Shown: positions 52,350 to 60,605 of the stretch, piece after piece
How the letters are laid out: every line of letters begins with the position of its first letter
How positions within the stretch are numbered: position 1 is the stretch's first letter
Assembly (NCBI GenBank): GCA_947625615.1
Contig: CANQPB010000013.1
Coordinates: forward strand, 1-60,605
DNA: 60,605 nucleotides
Reading direction: 5' to 3'
From: an uncultured Clostridia bacterium
GTDB taxonomy: Bacteria > Bacillota > Clostridia > Oscillospirales > Ruminococcaceae
Made by a program: the position numbers and the translations under genes
The notes under the pieces: generated by a model
Database searches by the model: none
Told to the model about the DNA's origin: nothing
What the model saw: only the letters and a program-made list of their open reading frames with translations

Positions 52350-54434
52350 ATGGACAGAAACGGCGGCAGGACGGTGACCGATTTCAACTCGGGGTGGAAA
52401 TTTTTAAAGCTCACCCGGGCGGGAGGGCTCTCTGAGCTCAGGGTCGAAGACCCCGGCTTTGACGACTCCATGTGGGAATCCGTCAATCTTCCGCATACCT
52501 GGAATGCCTCCGACGGCGCAGGAGGCAAACGGGAGCCCTGCGAGGGCGGCGAGCAATATTACCGAGGCCTCGGGGGATACCGCAAAAGCTTTACGATCCC
52601 CGAAAATCTCAAAAATAAGCGTATTTTCATCGAATTCGGCGGGAGCAACATTGTCACCGAAGTATACATAAACGGCGAATTTGTCGGCAGGCACGAGGGC
52701 GGCTACGCGGCGTTCAGGTTCGATATAACCGGCTTTGTGCGGCCGGGCGCGGAGAACCATATCTGCGTAAAAGTCAATAATGCCCCGACCGACTATATCC
52801 CGCCGATAACCGATCAGGGCGATTTTACCAAGATGGGCGGCCTCTACCGCGACGTCAAGCTGATCGCCGTGCCGAACGCGCACATCGACCTGCTGGACTA
52901 CGGTTCGCCGGGCGTTTACGTCACGCCGGAGAACATTTCGGCCGACGGCGCCGACGTGCGGATTCTCGCGAGGCTCAAAAACGACGGCGCGGCCGACAGA
53001 TCGGCAAGAATAATCGCGGAAATTTTTGACGCCGCGGGCTGCTCCGTGGGGGCGGCGGAGGGATCCGCAAAAATCACCGTCGGGAAAGCGGCAGATTACA
53101 ATACATCAATCTATCTCAAAAGCCCGCACCTCTGGAACGGCGTCGACGATCCCTATCTTTACACCGCAAGAATCACACTAAAGGGCGAAAGCGGCGAGAT
53201 CCTCGACGAGGTGGCCGAGCACTTCGGCGTGAGGACTTTCAGCGTTGACCCGGAGAAGGGATTCTTCCTAAATGGGCGATATTACGACCTCCACGGCGTC
53301 AATTACCACCAGGACAGCTTCGAAAACGGCTGGGCGATGACCGACGAACAGCGCGAGCGGGACTACAAAATGATGCGCGACTTGGGCTGCACGGTCGTGC
53401 GAATGGCGCACTATCAGCACGCAAAATACGAGTACGATCTCTGCGACAGGCTGGGAATCTGCGTGTGGACGGAATTAGGAATCGTCAATAAAATGTCCGC
53501 CGACGACAAGAACAAAAAGGTCGCCGCGGGCTTTGCTGAGAACGCAAAGCAGCAGCTCCGCGAGCTCATACGCCAAAATTACAACCACCCGTCTGTCATA
53601 ATTTGGGGGACGTCGAACGAGCTTTTCCAGATGACCGACGAAATTTTCGGGATTTACAGCGAGCTGAACACACTCGCGAGAGCTGAGGATAAGTCAAGAC
53701 TTATATCCTTTGCCGATTCGCAATTCTGGGGCAGATTCATGGATTTGCCGGGAGATATAGTCGGCTACAACCGCTATTTCGGCTGGTATATCGACGGTGC
53801 GGACGGCGCTTTCGGCCGCTGGCTCGACGACTATCACAAAAAGGAAAGCCGCCCTATTGCGGTCACCGAATACGGCGGAGGCGGGGCGATCTCGCAGCAC
53901 AAAGATAACATAATCTGGCAAAATGATATTGACAGCCGAGGCCCACGCCACCCCGAAAATTACCAGTCGGCGATGCACGAGGAAATCTGGCGGCAGTTCG
54001 AAAAAAGGCCTTATTTATGGGGAAAATTCGTCTGGTGCATGTTCGACTTCGCCTCAAAGGGGCGCTGCGAGGGCGACACCGAAGGCCTTAACGATAAAGG
54101 CCTTTGCACTCGCGAGCGGCTCCCAAAGGACGCGTACTTTTTCTATAAATCGGTCTGGAGCCCCGAGCCGACGGTGCACCTCTGCGACAAGCGATTCACT
54201 CCGAGGCCGAGCCCTGTGCCGGTCGTCAAGGCCTATTCAAACGCCGAACAGGTCGAGCTTTGGGCTGACGGAACCTCTCACGGATTTGGCGCAAGAAACG
54301 GCACCGTGTTCACATGGGAAAACATCAATCTTTCAGCCGGGGCGAAGAGTGAAATACGGGTAGTCGCGAAATTTGCTGACGGCAAAATCCTTGAGGATTG
54401 CGCGGAGTGGATAGGAACCGTTGAGATCGAGTAG
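52350..54434 (+). CDS. GH2 family glycoside hydrolase
   Basis: A 694-residue cytoplasmic enzyme of the beta-galactosidase/glucuronidase family. An N-terminal jelly-roll domain (WESVNLPHTWNA; GSNIVTEVYINGEFVGRHEG), an immunoglobulin-like domain and a TIM barrel (GFFLNGRYYDLHGVNYHQD) are in order. The acid/base is Glu424 in IIWGTSNE and the nucleophile Glu507 in VTEYGGGG. A short beta domain ends the protein. AAAGGAGGAA precedes the ATG. It has no signal peptide, so it acts on imported glycans. Specificity (galactoside, glucuronide or mannoside) cannot be fixed from motifs. Confidence 0.93.
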   Translation: MDRNGGRTVTDFNSGWKFLKLTRAGGLSELRVEDPGFDDSMWESVNLPHTWNASDGAGGKREPCEGGEQYYRGLGGYRKSFTIPENLKNKRIFIEFGGSNIVTEVYINGEFVGRHEGGYAAFRFDITGFVRPGAENHICVKVNNAPTDYIPPITDQGDFTKMGGLYRDVKLIAVPNAHIDLLDYGSPGVYVTPENISADGADVRILARLKNDGAADRSARIIAEIFDAAGCSVGAAEGSAKITVGKAADYNTSIYLKSPHLWNGVDDPYLYTARITLKGESGEILDEVAEHFGVRTFSVDPEKGFFLNGRYYDLHGVNYHQDSFENGWAMTDEQRERDYKMMRDLGCTVVRMAHYQHAKYEYDLCDRLGICVWTELGIVNKMSADDKNKKVAAGFAENAKQQLRELIRQNYNHPSVIIWGTSNELFQMTDEIFGIYSELNTLARAEDKSRLISFADSQFWGRFMDLPGDIVGYNRYFGWYIDGADGAFGRWLDDYHKKESRPIAVTEYGGGGAISQHKDNIIWQNDIDSRGPRHPENYQSAMHEEIWRQFEKRPYLWGKFVWCMFDFASKGRCEGDTEGLNDKGLCTRERLPKDAYFFYKSVWSPEPTVHLCDKRFTPRPSPVPVVKAYSNAEQVELWADGTSHGFGARNGTVFTWENINLSAGAKSEIRVVAKFADGKILEDCAEWIGTVEIE

Positions 54435-54461
54435 CATCGCTGTATTTATAGATCATACCAA

Positions 54462-54487
54462 AAAATGCCACTTAACGGTGGCATTTT
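54462..54487 (+). terminator. Terminator of the GH2 gene
   Basis: Ten-pair stem AAAATGCCAC/GTGGCATTTT with a six-base loop, followed by ATTTG. Confidence 0.9.
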
Positions 54488-54570
54488 ATTTGTGCTATTA
54501 TGAAGTCGTGACAGAGCCCGCAAGACCGTGGATTTTGCGGGGAAAAGGAGCGGCAGCCCGTCAAGCTAAG

Positions 54571-54627
54571 CCGCGATTTGCAATAGGTTTATAGGCAAAT
54601 CGCGGCGAGCCAAAAGGGCTCGCCGCG
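54571..54627. repeat. Two overlapping, mutually exclusive hairpins
   Basis: CCGCGATTTGC (54571-54581) pairs with GCAAATCGCGG (54595-54605). CGCGGCGAGCC (54601-54611) pairs with GGCTCGCCGCG (54617-54627). CGCGG at 54601-54605 belongs to both, so only one can form at a time. It lies at the junction between the GC-rich backbone and the AT-rich island. The rest of 54628-54879 holds no gene I can see. Confidence 0.75.
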
Positions 54628-54879
54628 ACGTGGATTTTAGGATTGAAATAGATGGAGTCCTCATAGGCTTGTCAGTACATATCTTATTGTTTCAGATTGT
54701 CTGTCTTCTAATTGGGCATTTTTAATTAGTTTGCCAATTCAAAACGTAAAACTCAATCCCTGTAAATTCGCACCAAGCCGAAACGTGCAACAAAAAGCCT
54801 ATTGACATTTAAACCTAAATAATGCAGATTTCGATAGATGATTTATTTTAAATGCAGCATAAAAGTGCGTCGTTTCAAA

Positions 54880-55815
54880 TTAAAACAATGTCATCTGATC
54901 ATTTCTTTTAGAATACACTTCCCTGACCTTTAATATATCATCATACCCCATCTCGCCGCTAAGAAGAGGAGATTCAGGATTATGTTGTTCAAAATTACTT
55001 AATACAGACTTTTGGCTGAAGTTAGCATAGCAGTAAAGACACCCGTTTTTGCATGTGTTGTACAATCCTATATCTATGCTCTCAACGCAGCCGCATTCTA
55101 AACGTTGGTTTTTATCCTTTTTTACTTCCAGAGTATAGTTGCCAAGTCTTTCAAAACGCTGTTTATCTATACAGTGTGCGCGTTTAATTCCATATCTGCT
55201 CAGCTCGGCGTCTTCAGAGCAAGTATCAATATATATCCCATTTTCCTGAGCAATTTCACTAAACTGTTGCAAAAGCTCCTTCTGCTGAATTAACGATGGC
55301 ACAACTGCACCTATAGAATTTATATTACGCTGTGTATTCTTGTATATGTCTAAAAAACTCACTGTACACTTCTCAGTATAATCAGCGAGCATTTCTGTCA
55401 ATCGCCTAAAGTACTTCAAATGATATTGAACTGTGTATTTTTCGCTAAGGAAAATCGGATCATAACGCCATACAACCTTCTCTTTGCCTATCATGCGAGA
55501 TAGTTTTTGAAAGGCAGGAATTATTATTTCATTCTTCGATGGTATATTAGGCTCGACATCTTTGTCATAAGAATTAAGAGTAAATTGAAAATAATACGTG
55601 TACCCGTTCAGTTCGTCTAACCTTTCCATCATTGGTATCGGATTCTTTGTCCAAAACACTATACCATCAACTATATCAGGCAACAGAGATACCTGAGATA
55701 CCTGATGAATATTCATTGGATTCCTTACGTAGACAAAACCATCCTTTATACGATTGAAGAACCAATCGGAATAATAAGTCGGTATATCCGTTCGTCTGCT
55801 GGCACTTATTATCAT
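54880..55815 (-). CDS. DUF1848 family protein
   Basis: A 311-residue protein of unknown function. The start MIISASRRTDIPTYYSDWF and the FWTKNPIPM motif are typical of the family. The C-terminal part carries Cys241, Cys243, Cys255, Cys259 and Cys262 (the last three in NTCKNGCLYCYAN), which look like iron-sulfur or zinc ligands. The fold is reminiscent of radical-SAM barrels, but the cysteines are C-terminal. It starts five bases after the stop of the methyltransferase-like gene, whose end provides its ribosome site (GGAG), so the two are coupled. GC content is far below the neighbours to the left. Confidence 0.88.
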   Translation of the reverse strand: MIISASRRTDIPTYYSDWFFNRIKDGFVYVRNPMNIHQVSQVSLLPDIVDGIVFWTKNPIPMMERLDELNGYTYYFQFTLNSYDKDVEPNIPSKNEIIIPAFQKLSRMIGKEKVVWRYDPIFLSEKYTVQYHLKYFRRLTEMLADYTEKCTVSFLDIYKNTQRNINSIGAVVPSLIQQKELLQQFSEIAQENGIYIDTCSEDAELSRYGIKRAHCIDKQRFERLGNYTLEVKKDKNQRLECGCVESIDIGLYNTCKNGCLYCYANFSQKSVLSNFEQHNPESPLLSGEMGYDDILKVREVYSKRNDQMTLF

Positions 55816-55820
55816 GCTAT

Positions 55821-56693
55821 CTACTCCAATTCAATTACCAATGCTGCACCTTCCATAGTGTCAGGTGTCGCCTTGTATGTATATTCTATGCAACCCAATG
55901 TAGTTTCACAATTTCCCCATCGTTTCTCTCCAAGATCGCCTTTAGGAAACTTACTGTAAGCAGTAGCTCTACCGCTAAATCCTGCGCTTTCCAATCTGCT
56001 GAGCAAAAGATAAATCTTATTTCGCCCTTTATTCAATGTATCAATATCGTTGATTATAATCAAAAAAGGTGAGTTGTCAAGCCTGTTGTAAGATAGAAGG
56101 TTTATGATTCCTTGGTATAAAATATTAACATCATCTATCTGATCCGTGTTATACAAATGGGATATAAGGTATTGTATGACCACAACATTATAATCTTCGT
56201 CTTTTGGCATACCATCACCAAATGCTTCGAAGATATCCTCCTGATATAAGTCAGCATCCAACCAAGAAAATGCATTTGCATACTCTTCTATGCAGTTATG
56301 GATATCTTCCCACAGTGGATTTCTGTCATACCCCTTATAGAATATAGGCTTTCTTTCTCTTACAAGCTCCAGCGCCATTAAATCGGGTGCTGCGCCGCAA
56401 CCGATAGAGAGTACATTAAAGCAAGGATATCTGCTCAAGTCAATATCGTTTAACAACGTAAGCATATTATTTTCATATCTTCCTAAAAAGCCATTAACAT
56501 AACTATATATTAGTTTCGGGCAGTCGTAATCAACCCTTTCGTTTAGAGTCGGTCCCCAATGTACCTGATCAAGGCAATTTTTACAGCTACCACTGCACTC
56601 CCCGGATGGATGGTTGCACCTTTTTAGACCACAATTATCGCCGTAACATGAGAACATATTCAAACTGAACTTTTTTATTTCATCAAAAAGCAT
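55821..56693 (-). CDS. Cys-rich methyltransferase-like protein
   Basis: A 290-residue protein. GAGGAGG selects the ATG at 56693. Residues 16-40 form a cysteine cluster (Cys16, 21, 26, 33, 37, 40) that probably binds zinc or an Fe-S cluster. Residues 94-100 (VLSIGCG) are a class I S-adenosylmethionine-binding motif, followed by strands YKGYDRN and YNVVVIQYLISHL in the Rossmann order. The rest is unlike any methyltransferase family I can name. It is translationally coupled to the DUF1848 gene. A joint modification reaction, perhaps on RNA or a small metabolite, is inferred only. Confidence 0.7.
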   Translation of the reverse strand: MLFDEIKKFSLNMFSCYGDNCGLKRCNHPSGECSGSCKNCLDQVHWGPTLNERVDYDCPKLIYSYVNGFLGRYENNMLTLLNDIDLSRYPCFNVLSIGCGAAPDLMALELVRERKPIFYKGYDRNPLWEDIHNCIEEYANAFSWLDADLYQEDIFEAFGDGMPKDEDYNVVVIQYLISHLYNTDQIDDVNILYQGIINLLSYNRLDNSPFLIIINDIDTLNKGRNKIYLLLSRLESAGFSGRATAYSKFPKGDLGEKRWGNCETTLGCIEYTYKATPDTMEGAALVIELE

Positions 56694-56830
56694 ATTTTGC
56701 CTCCTCATAATTGTTTTTAGTTATTGACTGCTCTTATTCATTGCAAGTGAAAAATATAGCTACTTGAGTATAACGAACAGTCGAGCTAAAATTATATCTT
56801 TTCTAAAAGTTATGTTGATGTTACAGCATT

Positions 56831-56959
56831 ATGACTATTGATGATCGCGAGGAAATTGCAAAACTCTATTACACCGAGCCCAAATACCTTGGCAGTTGGA
56901 TTTTGATTCTTGTTGAAATTCGAAATATCTGCGCGCATTATCCTAATTATCCTATATAA
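56831..56959 (+). pseudogene. Relic of an Abi_2 family gene
   Basis: A 42-codon plus-strand fragment, with a stop 15 bases before its ATG. It reads AKLYYTEPKYLGSWILILV, then EIRNICAHYPN. This matches the Abi_2 (AbiD/AbiF) core with its HEPN-type RNxxxH motif, normally followed by RLYNR, which is lost here. The rest of the gap 56694-57074 holds no gene I can support. Probably a decayed phage-resistance gene. Confidence 0.5.
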
Positions 56960-57074
56960 TAACAAATAACTTATTGAAATTATATCTTTCCTAGAGACTT
57001 TTTCTTTCTCATTGCGCAAAAACCGCATTAATCAGATATACTCGTTTCTCTTCGTTGTTACTTTCTGCCTTGGC

Positions 57075-58442
57075 TCACTCATTGATTTGCCAATGTCCTT
57101 CTGTGTCAGAGCCAACACGAAGAATGATGCCTTTATTTCTCAATTTAGCAATGCGAACAGAAACTGTTTTTCGGCTCACATGAAGTTTTTCGGCTAATTC
57201 GTTGTAGGTGTAAGAGGGATTCTCCCGTAACAATGATAAAACTTTAAGCTCTTTCTCAGTCACCCTCTCAGTCACCCTCTCAGTCACCCTCTCAGTCACC
57301 CTCTCAGTCACCCTCTCTGAACCAATTCTGATAACTTTATCTTCCGGGGCTGTGAATTTAATCACTACAGAATTGCCAGTAATGTCATATTCGGGTAGCG
57401 GCACATTATCTGCACCGCAAGCATCACATATCTTCTCAACGCCACGCCCCCAGCTTTCAATAAAGCCTGCCAAATAGAAAACATGAGCGATATTAGGGTT
57501 AAACGGTTCTGAAGAATGCTTTTCCATGAGTTTTTCCGCAGACCAGTTTTCAGGAAGACGTCCACAGTTGGCGATATACAGTCTATCATCATACACACTC
57601 ACTTGAATCGGGATGCCGCGCGCATAATCCTTATGGCACAGTGCATTCAACAGAGCCTCACGCAGAGCCTCATCTGGAACGAAATATCGCTCAATCCGCT
57701 GTACCCCCTCGTAGGAAATTTTTGCTTTCATGTATTTCAGGTGAACGATTTCGATGATGCGATCAATCTGGTCGAGCAATGAACCGTGAATCTCGTCTTG
57801 ATAAAGCAGATCTGAGTCGCTTTCAAAATATCCGATTTTCGTGAATGCACCAAGCTGCCAAGACTCCGGGTCTTCCGCAAACAGGAGCATAGCGGCATTG
57901 GTCAAATACCCATTGTTCATCAAATGGAGCTTTTTCATCAGAATGTCTTTCGGCTCATCCAGTGCGCTCTTATCAATGCGCCCTTTTTTGGACGCCCACT
58001 TTTTGAAACGACTTACGACGCCATCATCCACATCTTCTATCGTAAATGACGGCAGTGGCAGATTGTCCCACGTTGCGCCCTGTTTGTGTAGCAAGAAACT
58101 TTCCAATTCTAATCCTGTCAACTTCTGATTGGTGCTTCCGCTCCGATAATAATATGTTCCTCTGTAAGAGATGGCAATAGGATATGGCTGAACCGGAATC
58201 TCCAAGTATTCGAGCCCATTCTCTTCTAATAGGTTTATGGGCACGATGATACCCAGTGCATCTCTTATTTTATTCGGGAGATCTTCGAGAAGTTTGCGTG
58301 AGCTTGCCACGCCTACGACTTCGCCCTCATCGTTTTTCCCGATATAAAGGATACCGCCCTGTGCATTGGCAAATCCGCATATCCACGCAAGATAATCGTC
58401 CTTCCATATTGATTTCCATTCAATATTCTGTAATTCAGGCAT
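57075..58442 (-). CDS. AlbA_2 / HATPase regulator with C-terminal winged helix
   Basis: A 455-residue protein. GAGGAG points to the ATG at 58442. Residues about 5-115 are an AlbA_2-type (schlafen-like) nucleic-acid-binding domain (GFANAQGGILYIGKNDEGEV). Residues about 255-350 are an HATPase_c_4 domain (ALREALLNALCHKDYARG; ESWGRGVEKI). Residues 376-397 are five VTER repeats. Residues about 397-450 are a winged helix (YTYNELAEKLHVSRKTVSVR). It is of the type often labelled transcriptional regulator or RecG-like, frequent in accessory islands. The target is unknown. Confidence 0.88.
   Translation of the reverse strand: MPELQNIEWKSIWKDDYLAWICGFANAQGGILYIGKNDEGEVVGVASSRKLLEDLPNKIRDALGIIVPINLLEENGLEYLEIPVQPYPIAISYRGTYYYRSGSTNQKLTGLELESFLLHKQGATWDNLPLPSFTIEDVDDGVVSRFKKWASKKGRIDKSALDEPKDILMKKLHLMNNGYLTNAAMLLFAEDPESWQLGAFTKIGYFESDSDLLYQDEIHGSLLDQIDRIIEIVHLKYMKAKISYEGVQRIERYFVPDEALREALLNALCHKDYARGIPIQVSVYDDRLYIANCGRLPENWSAEKLMEKHSSEPFNPNIAHVFYLAGFIESWGRGVEKICDACGADNVPLPEYDITGNSVVIKFTAPEDKVIRIGSERVTERVTERVTERVTERVTEKELKVLSLLRENPSYTYNELAEKLHVSRKTVSVRIAKLRNKGIILRVGSDTEGHWQINE
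57257..57316 (-). repeat. Five perfect 12-bp tandem repeats in the regulator gene
   Basis: The unit CAGTCACCCTCT (plus strand) occurs five times without change and encodes the ERVT linker repeats between the ATPase and winged-helix domains. Copy changes keep the frame and alter linker length. Confidence 0.95.
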
Positions 58443-58861
58443 CTGACTGCTCCTCATTTCACATTAATTTTGCTGTATGTTTAAGGCGTCATACAGTTAA
58501 CTACCGCTTAATTTATTGGGTATTTTTGAGCTGCTCAAGCATCTGCTCACCTGTTTTTCGCAAAGTAATCTCATATTGCGCATATACTTATACTTGATAT
58601 TATGTCAAATCGGTATTGATATTATTAGATTATACATCAAAAGGTCGTTTTCGTCAAGAAGTTAACATTCGCGGGATTCACTTCATATACTGTCGCAAAT
58701 ATTGTAGTTACTAATCATTTGAACCCTGATAGCTTTGCAGGAGATTAACCGCCGGTTCAAGCAAGATGGCGTAATTATCGCTTTTTCTGATTCGTAGAGC
58801 CAACCCAATGAAGATTTCCAGAAAAAGCACATCGTATGTTGCCAACATTGATGACTTGAAA

Positions 58862-58978
58862 TTATTCAGATTTGATAATAACCTCAATAATTCCATTCTG
58901 GCATACAATAGCCCTTGCTACAAGACTCCTCACAATAGAATCGTCATACTCGGTAATCCCACCATGTCTTTGTGGCCT
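58862..58978 (-). pseudogene. Possible C-terminal relic of a serine recombinase
   Basis: A minus-strand stretch reads GGITEYDDSIVRSLVARAIV, then CQNGIIEVIIKSE and a stop. This resembles the C-terminal end of large serine recombinases (YD..LVR.LI..ITV...I.VEFKSG). An in-frame stop lies just upstream, so only a remnant is left. The remainder of the 711-base gap 58443-59153 contains no intact gene I can support. Confidence 0.35.
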
Positions 58979-59068
58979 GATTTTGAATTGTTAGTGCGAT
59001 TACAAATGCACTTTTAATGAAAACACACGAACCTGTAAGCCCGCATAAATAAGGCTTTTACGCGCAAA

Positions 59069-59127
59069 AACGACGGTGCAAAATCTGAATATTCCAATAA
59101 AAGCATTCAGATCTCGCACCGTCGTTC
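59069..59127 (-). terminator. Terminator of the HEPN gene
   Basis: Long hairpin: AACGACGGTGC/GCACCGTCGTT outer stem (11 pairs), a small mismatch, and ATCTGAAT/ATTCAGAT inner stem. On the minus strand it is followed by TTTTT. Confidence 0.75.
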
Positions 59128-59153
59128 ATTTCTTAATACCTTTACATATTCCG

Positions 59154-60293
59154 TCATTCATTATTCCCCGCAATATAGACTATTACCTTTTCGCAGATAT
59201 ACATAAGCTTTGTGACAGCTAAGTCTACGCTGATATGACTGACGGGGTTCTCTATCTTACGTCTTTCACCGTGAAAATAAATATTGCGCAAGTCCGTGAG
59301 TTCCTCAATGCACGTTTTATCTACAACAAAATGAGTTCCGCAATCATCAAATTCTTTTATTCCCATTTTATGAAGTATGTTGACCAGCTTTGCATTTCTT
59401 CCAAGCACAGTGATTTTGTCCATCATTGTCATAGCAGAACTTTTCAGGCGATCTCTCTTACCTTTGGGCATATCAATTTGCTCGATACATTTTGAAACTG
59501 TCTGCATATCAGTTTCATCAAAAACTTTCTCCGTATCTGCCAAGGCTGCATATTCTCTTTCAATAAACTCAATTATCGTGAACAGGTGAAAGAATTTACT
59601 TGAAACAGACTCCCGCCCAAGTGCCGTGTAATACTCATCGACTACAAAGCTTAACGCCGGCGACTTTTCAAGATCGTAATATGTGAAAAACCGTGAGATG
59701 TCCATTTTCCCAAATAAAACATGATGCACACTAACCTCGATATCAATGCTATCTGACGCATACAGCCGTATTACTTTGTTTCCGTTTTCATCTATATACT
59801 CACTTGGCCCATATGCCTCCTCAATCAATGCCTCATATGGTTCATATTTGTCAATCGACCACTCCTGCTGATTGAACATAGGCTCGACTCTCGGTTGATA
59901 CCCATGCTTATTACCGTTGTTAAAGCTCATTAGAACGCTTAGCGACTTGCAAGCTTTTAAGATCAATTCGTCAACAAGTTCCCTTGCCTTTATTTTCGAC
60001 TCTGCAACTATGCCCGAAACAACACACATAAACTGTTTATCCGGCATTTCATAGGAACTATTTCCCTTATCATCTATGTGAACATTATTTTTGCAGGAAA
60101 TAGAAAAATGAATACTTTCCGTCGCTTGATATCTCCTGTGATTGTCATTAGGATATGGCACATCTACTGGGCATGGCTCGTCCCACTCAATGGTATCACC
60201 CAATCCTAAAATGAATTCTCCCTGGTCGCTGCGAAGATCATATGTATAATATGCCAGCGGCAAAGATAGTGTATAAATTTGGAGTCGTGTCAT
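59154..60293 (-). CDS. HEPN-domain protein (ApeA-like)
   Basis: A 379-residue cytoplasmic protein. The N-terminal 200 residues are a beta-rich domain of no family I can name. The C-terminal part (about 210-375) is helical and contains Arg336-Asn337-x3-His341 in ELTDLRNIYFHGERR. This is the RNxxxH signature of HEPN domains, many of which are RNases in toxin and anti-phage systems. Other helices (KFFHLFTIIEFIEREYAAL) fit the ApeA-like HEPN layout. GGAGG precedes the ATG. It has its own terminator. A defence role is inferred from motif and location. Confidence 0.75.
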   Translation of the reverse strand: MTRLQIYTLSLPLAYYTYDLRSDQGEFILGLGDTIEWDEPCPVDVPYPNDNHRRYQATESIHFSISCKNNVHIDDKGNSSYEMPDKQFMCVVSGIVAESKIKARELVDELILKACKSLSVLMSFNNGNKHGYQPRVEPMFNQQEWSIDKYEPYEALIEEAYGPSEYIDENGNKVIRLYASDSIDIEVSVHHVLFGKMDISRFFTYYDLEKSPALSFVVDEYYTALGRESVSSKFFHLFTIIEFIEREYAALADTEKVFDETDMQTVSKCIEQIDMPKGKRDRLKSSAMTMMDKITVLGRNAKLVNILHKMGIKEFDDCGTHFVVDKTCIEELTDLRNIYFHGERRKIENPVSHISVDLAVTKLMYICEKVIVYIAGNNE

Positions 60294-60605
60294 TAGAACC
60301 TCCGAACAAAATGATTTGATTTAGCTGAATCCGGCAAATAGATGATATGTATTTGAAGGCATTGTTTAGTCCAAATTGGGGTATCATTTAAAAACGGTTA
60401 GTTGATTTTAGTGCTTTATATAATGCAGAACCGTCTTTAAAATATTCAGGCAGTTCGTTGTGCCGGTGATTGCACAAGCCCCTTAGGGCGTGATTACTGA
60501 CAGAACTTATATGCTCGTAGAAAGATTTGCCGATAAGGTACAATATCTTTCGCAAAAAGAAAAAGAGACAAAAATATAGACATGTCCCCGCACTTCTGGT
60601 AGAAT
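60294..60605. other. Right-edge AT-rich region without a confident gene
   Basis: 312 bases at the window end. Short frames exist on both strands (plus 60513-60581; minus 60388 to the edge, ending NHRHNELPEYFKDGSALYK). Neither has a clear start or a family match. Confidence 0.4.

Noticed and set aside
56810-57028. 72-residue minus-strand frame between the methyltransferase-like and AlbA genes
   Set aside because: The coding-like signal on this DNA is the Abi_2 fragment on the plus strand; the minus frame has no ribosome site.
57257-57316. CRISPR array
   Set aside because: The 12-bp units are contiguous with no spacers and lie inside a coding sequence.
58808-59017. 69-residue plus-strand frame
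   Set aside because: No ribosome site or family; the opposite strand shows recombinase-like similarity instead.
60388-60605. Minus-strand frame open to the right edge, ending NHRHNELPEYFKDGSALYK
   Set aside because: The stretch looks partly protein-like, but there is no start and the upstream part is low-complexity Phe/Leu; undecidable at the window edge.

Overview
The window looks like a chromosome segment of a GC-rich, spore-forming Clostridia-type Firmicute, probably close to the gut Oscillospiraceae (lineage is inference). Supporting signs are a YpeB germination protein, class II fructose-bisphosphate aldolase, RNase Y, strong AAAGGAGG ribosome binding sites, vegetative TTGACA-17-TATAAT promoters and an NPKTG-type wall anchor. 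No rRNA, tRNA or CRISPR array was found.

Layout. 1-6.5 kb: the first codons of a gene leaving the left edge, a copy pair of an unusual dispersed repeat, typA, rny and a probably abundant wall-anchored surface protein. 6.5-26.1 kb: one very long co-directional cluster behind a single strong promoter. It holds two MacB/LolD-type ABC ATPases (the second fused to an AbrB-like domain), a giant solute-binding protein, two pairs of MalF/MalG-type permeases, a membrane NHL/TPR protein, a Yip1-type membrane protein, a DUF5696-type secreted protein, a GH26 lipoprotein, and a MacA-like adaptor with an FtsX-type permease. The ATPases sit at one end and their likely adaptor and permease at the other, with the sugar-importer parts between them. 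This is the best candidate for an undescribed system. 26.2-36.3 kb: galM, a repetitive secreted protein, an LTA-synthase-type sulfatase, a CotH/lamin-tail lipoprotein and a YitT membrane protein. 36.3-54.4 kb: housekeeping and stress genes (serA, serC, PspA with a TPM-like partner, fba, ypeB, birA, alr, a SLOG protein, an LCP-like protein, an MBL hydrolase, malQ, a VWA/lipoprotein/macro-domain operon, a GH2 glycosidase). 54.6-60.6 kb: an AT-richer accessory island with a DUF1848 protein coupled to a Cys-rich methyltransferase-like protein, relics of an Abi_2 gene and apparently of a serine recombinase, an AlbA/HATPase regulator with a tandem repeat, and a HEPN protein.

Two non-coding signals run through the window. 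One is a roughly 130-bp dispersed repeat carrying two small hairpins (67-330 and 40671-40800). The other is a set of intergenic clusters of consecutive, mutually unrelated perfect hairpins (35298-35385, 40890-41060, 49306-49575, 52141-52237). Two of these clusters end in the same 22-bp sequence.

Functionally, the window combines carbohydrate capture (surface proteins, solute binding, GH26, GH2, galM, malQ), envelope maintenance (LTA-type synthase, LCP-like, alr, PspA) and an accessory, defence-like right end. All family names come from reading the protein sequences; no database search was run.
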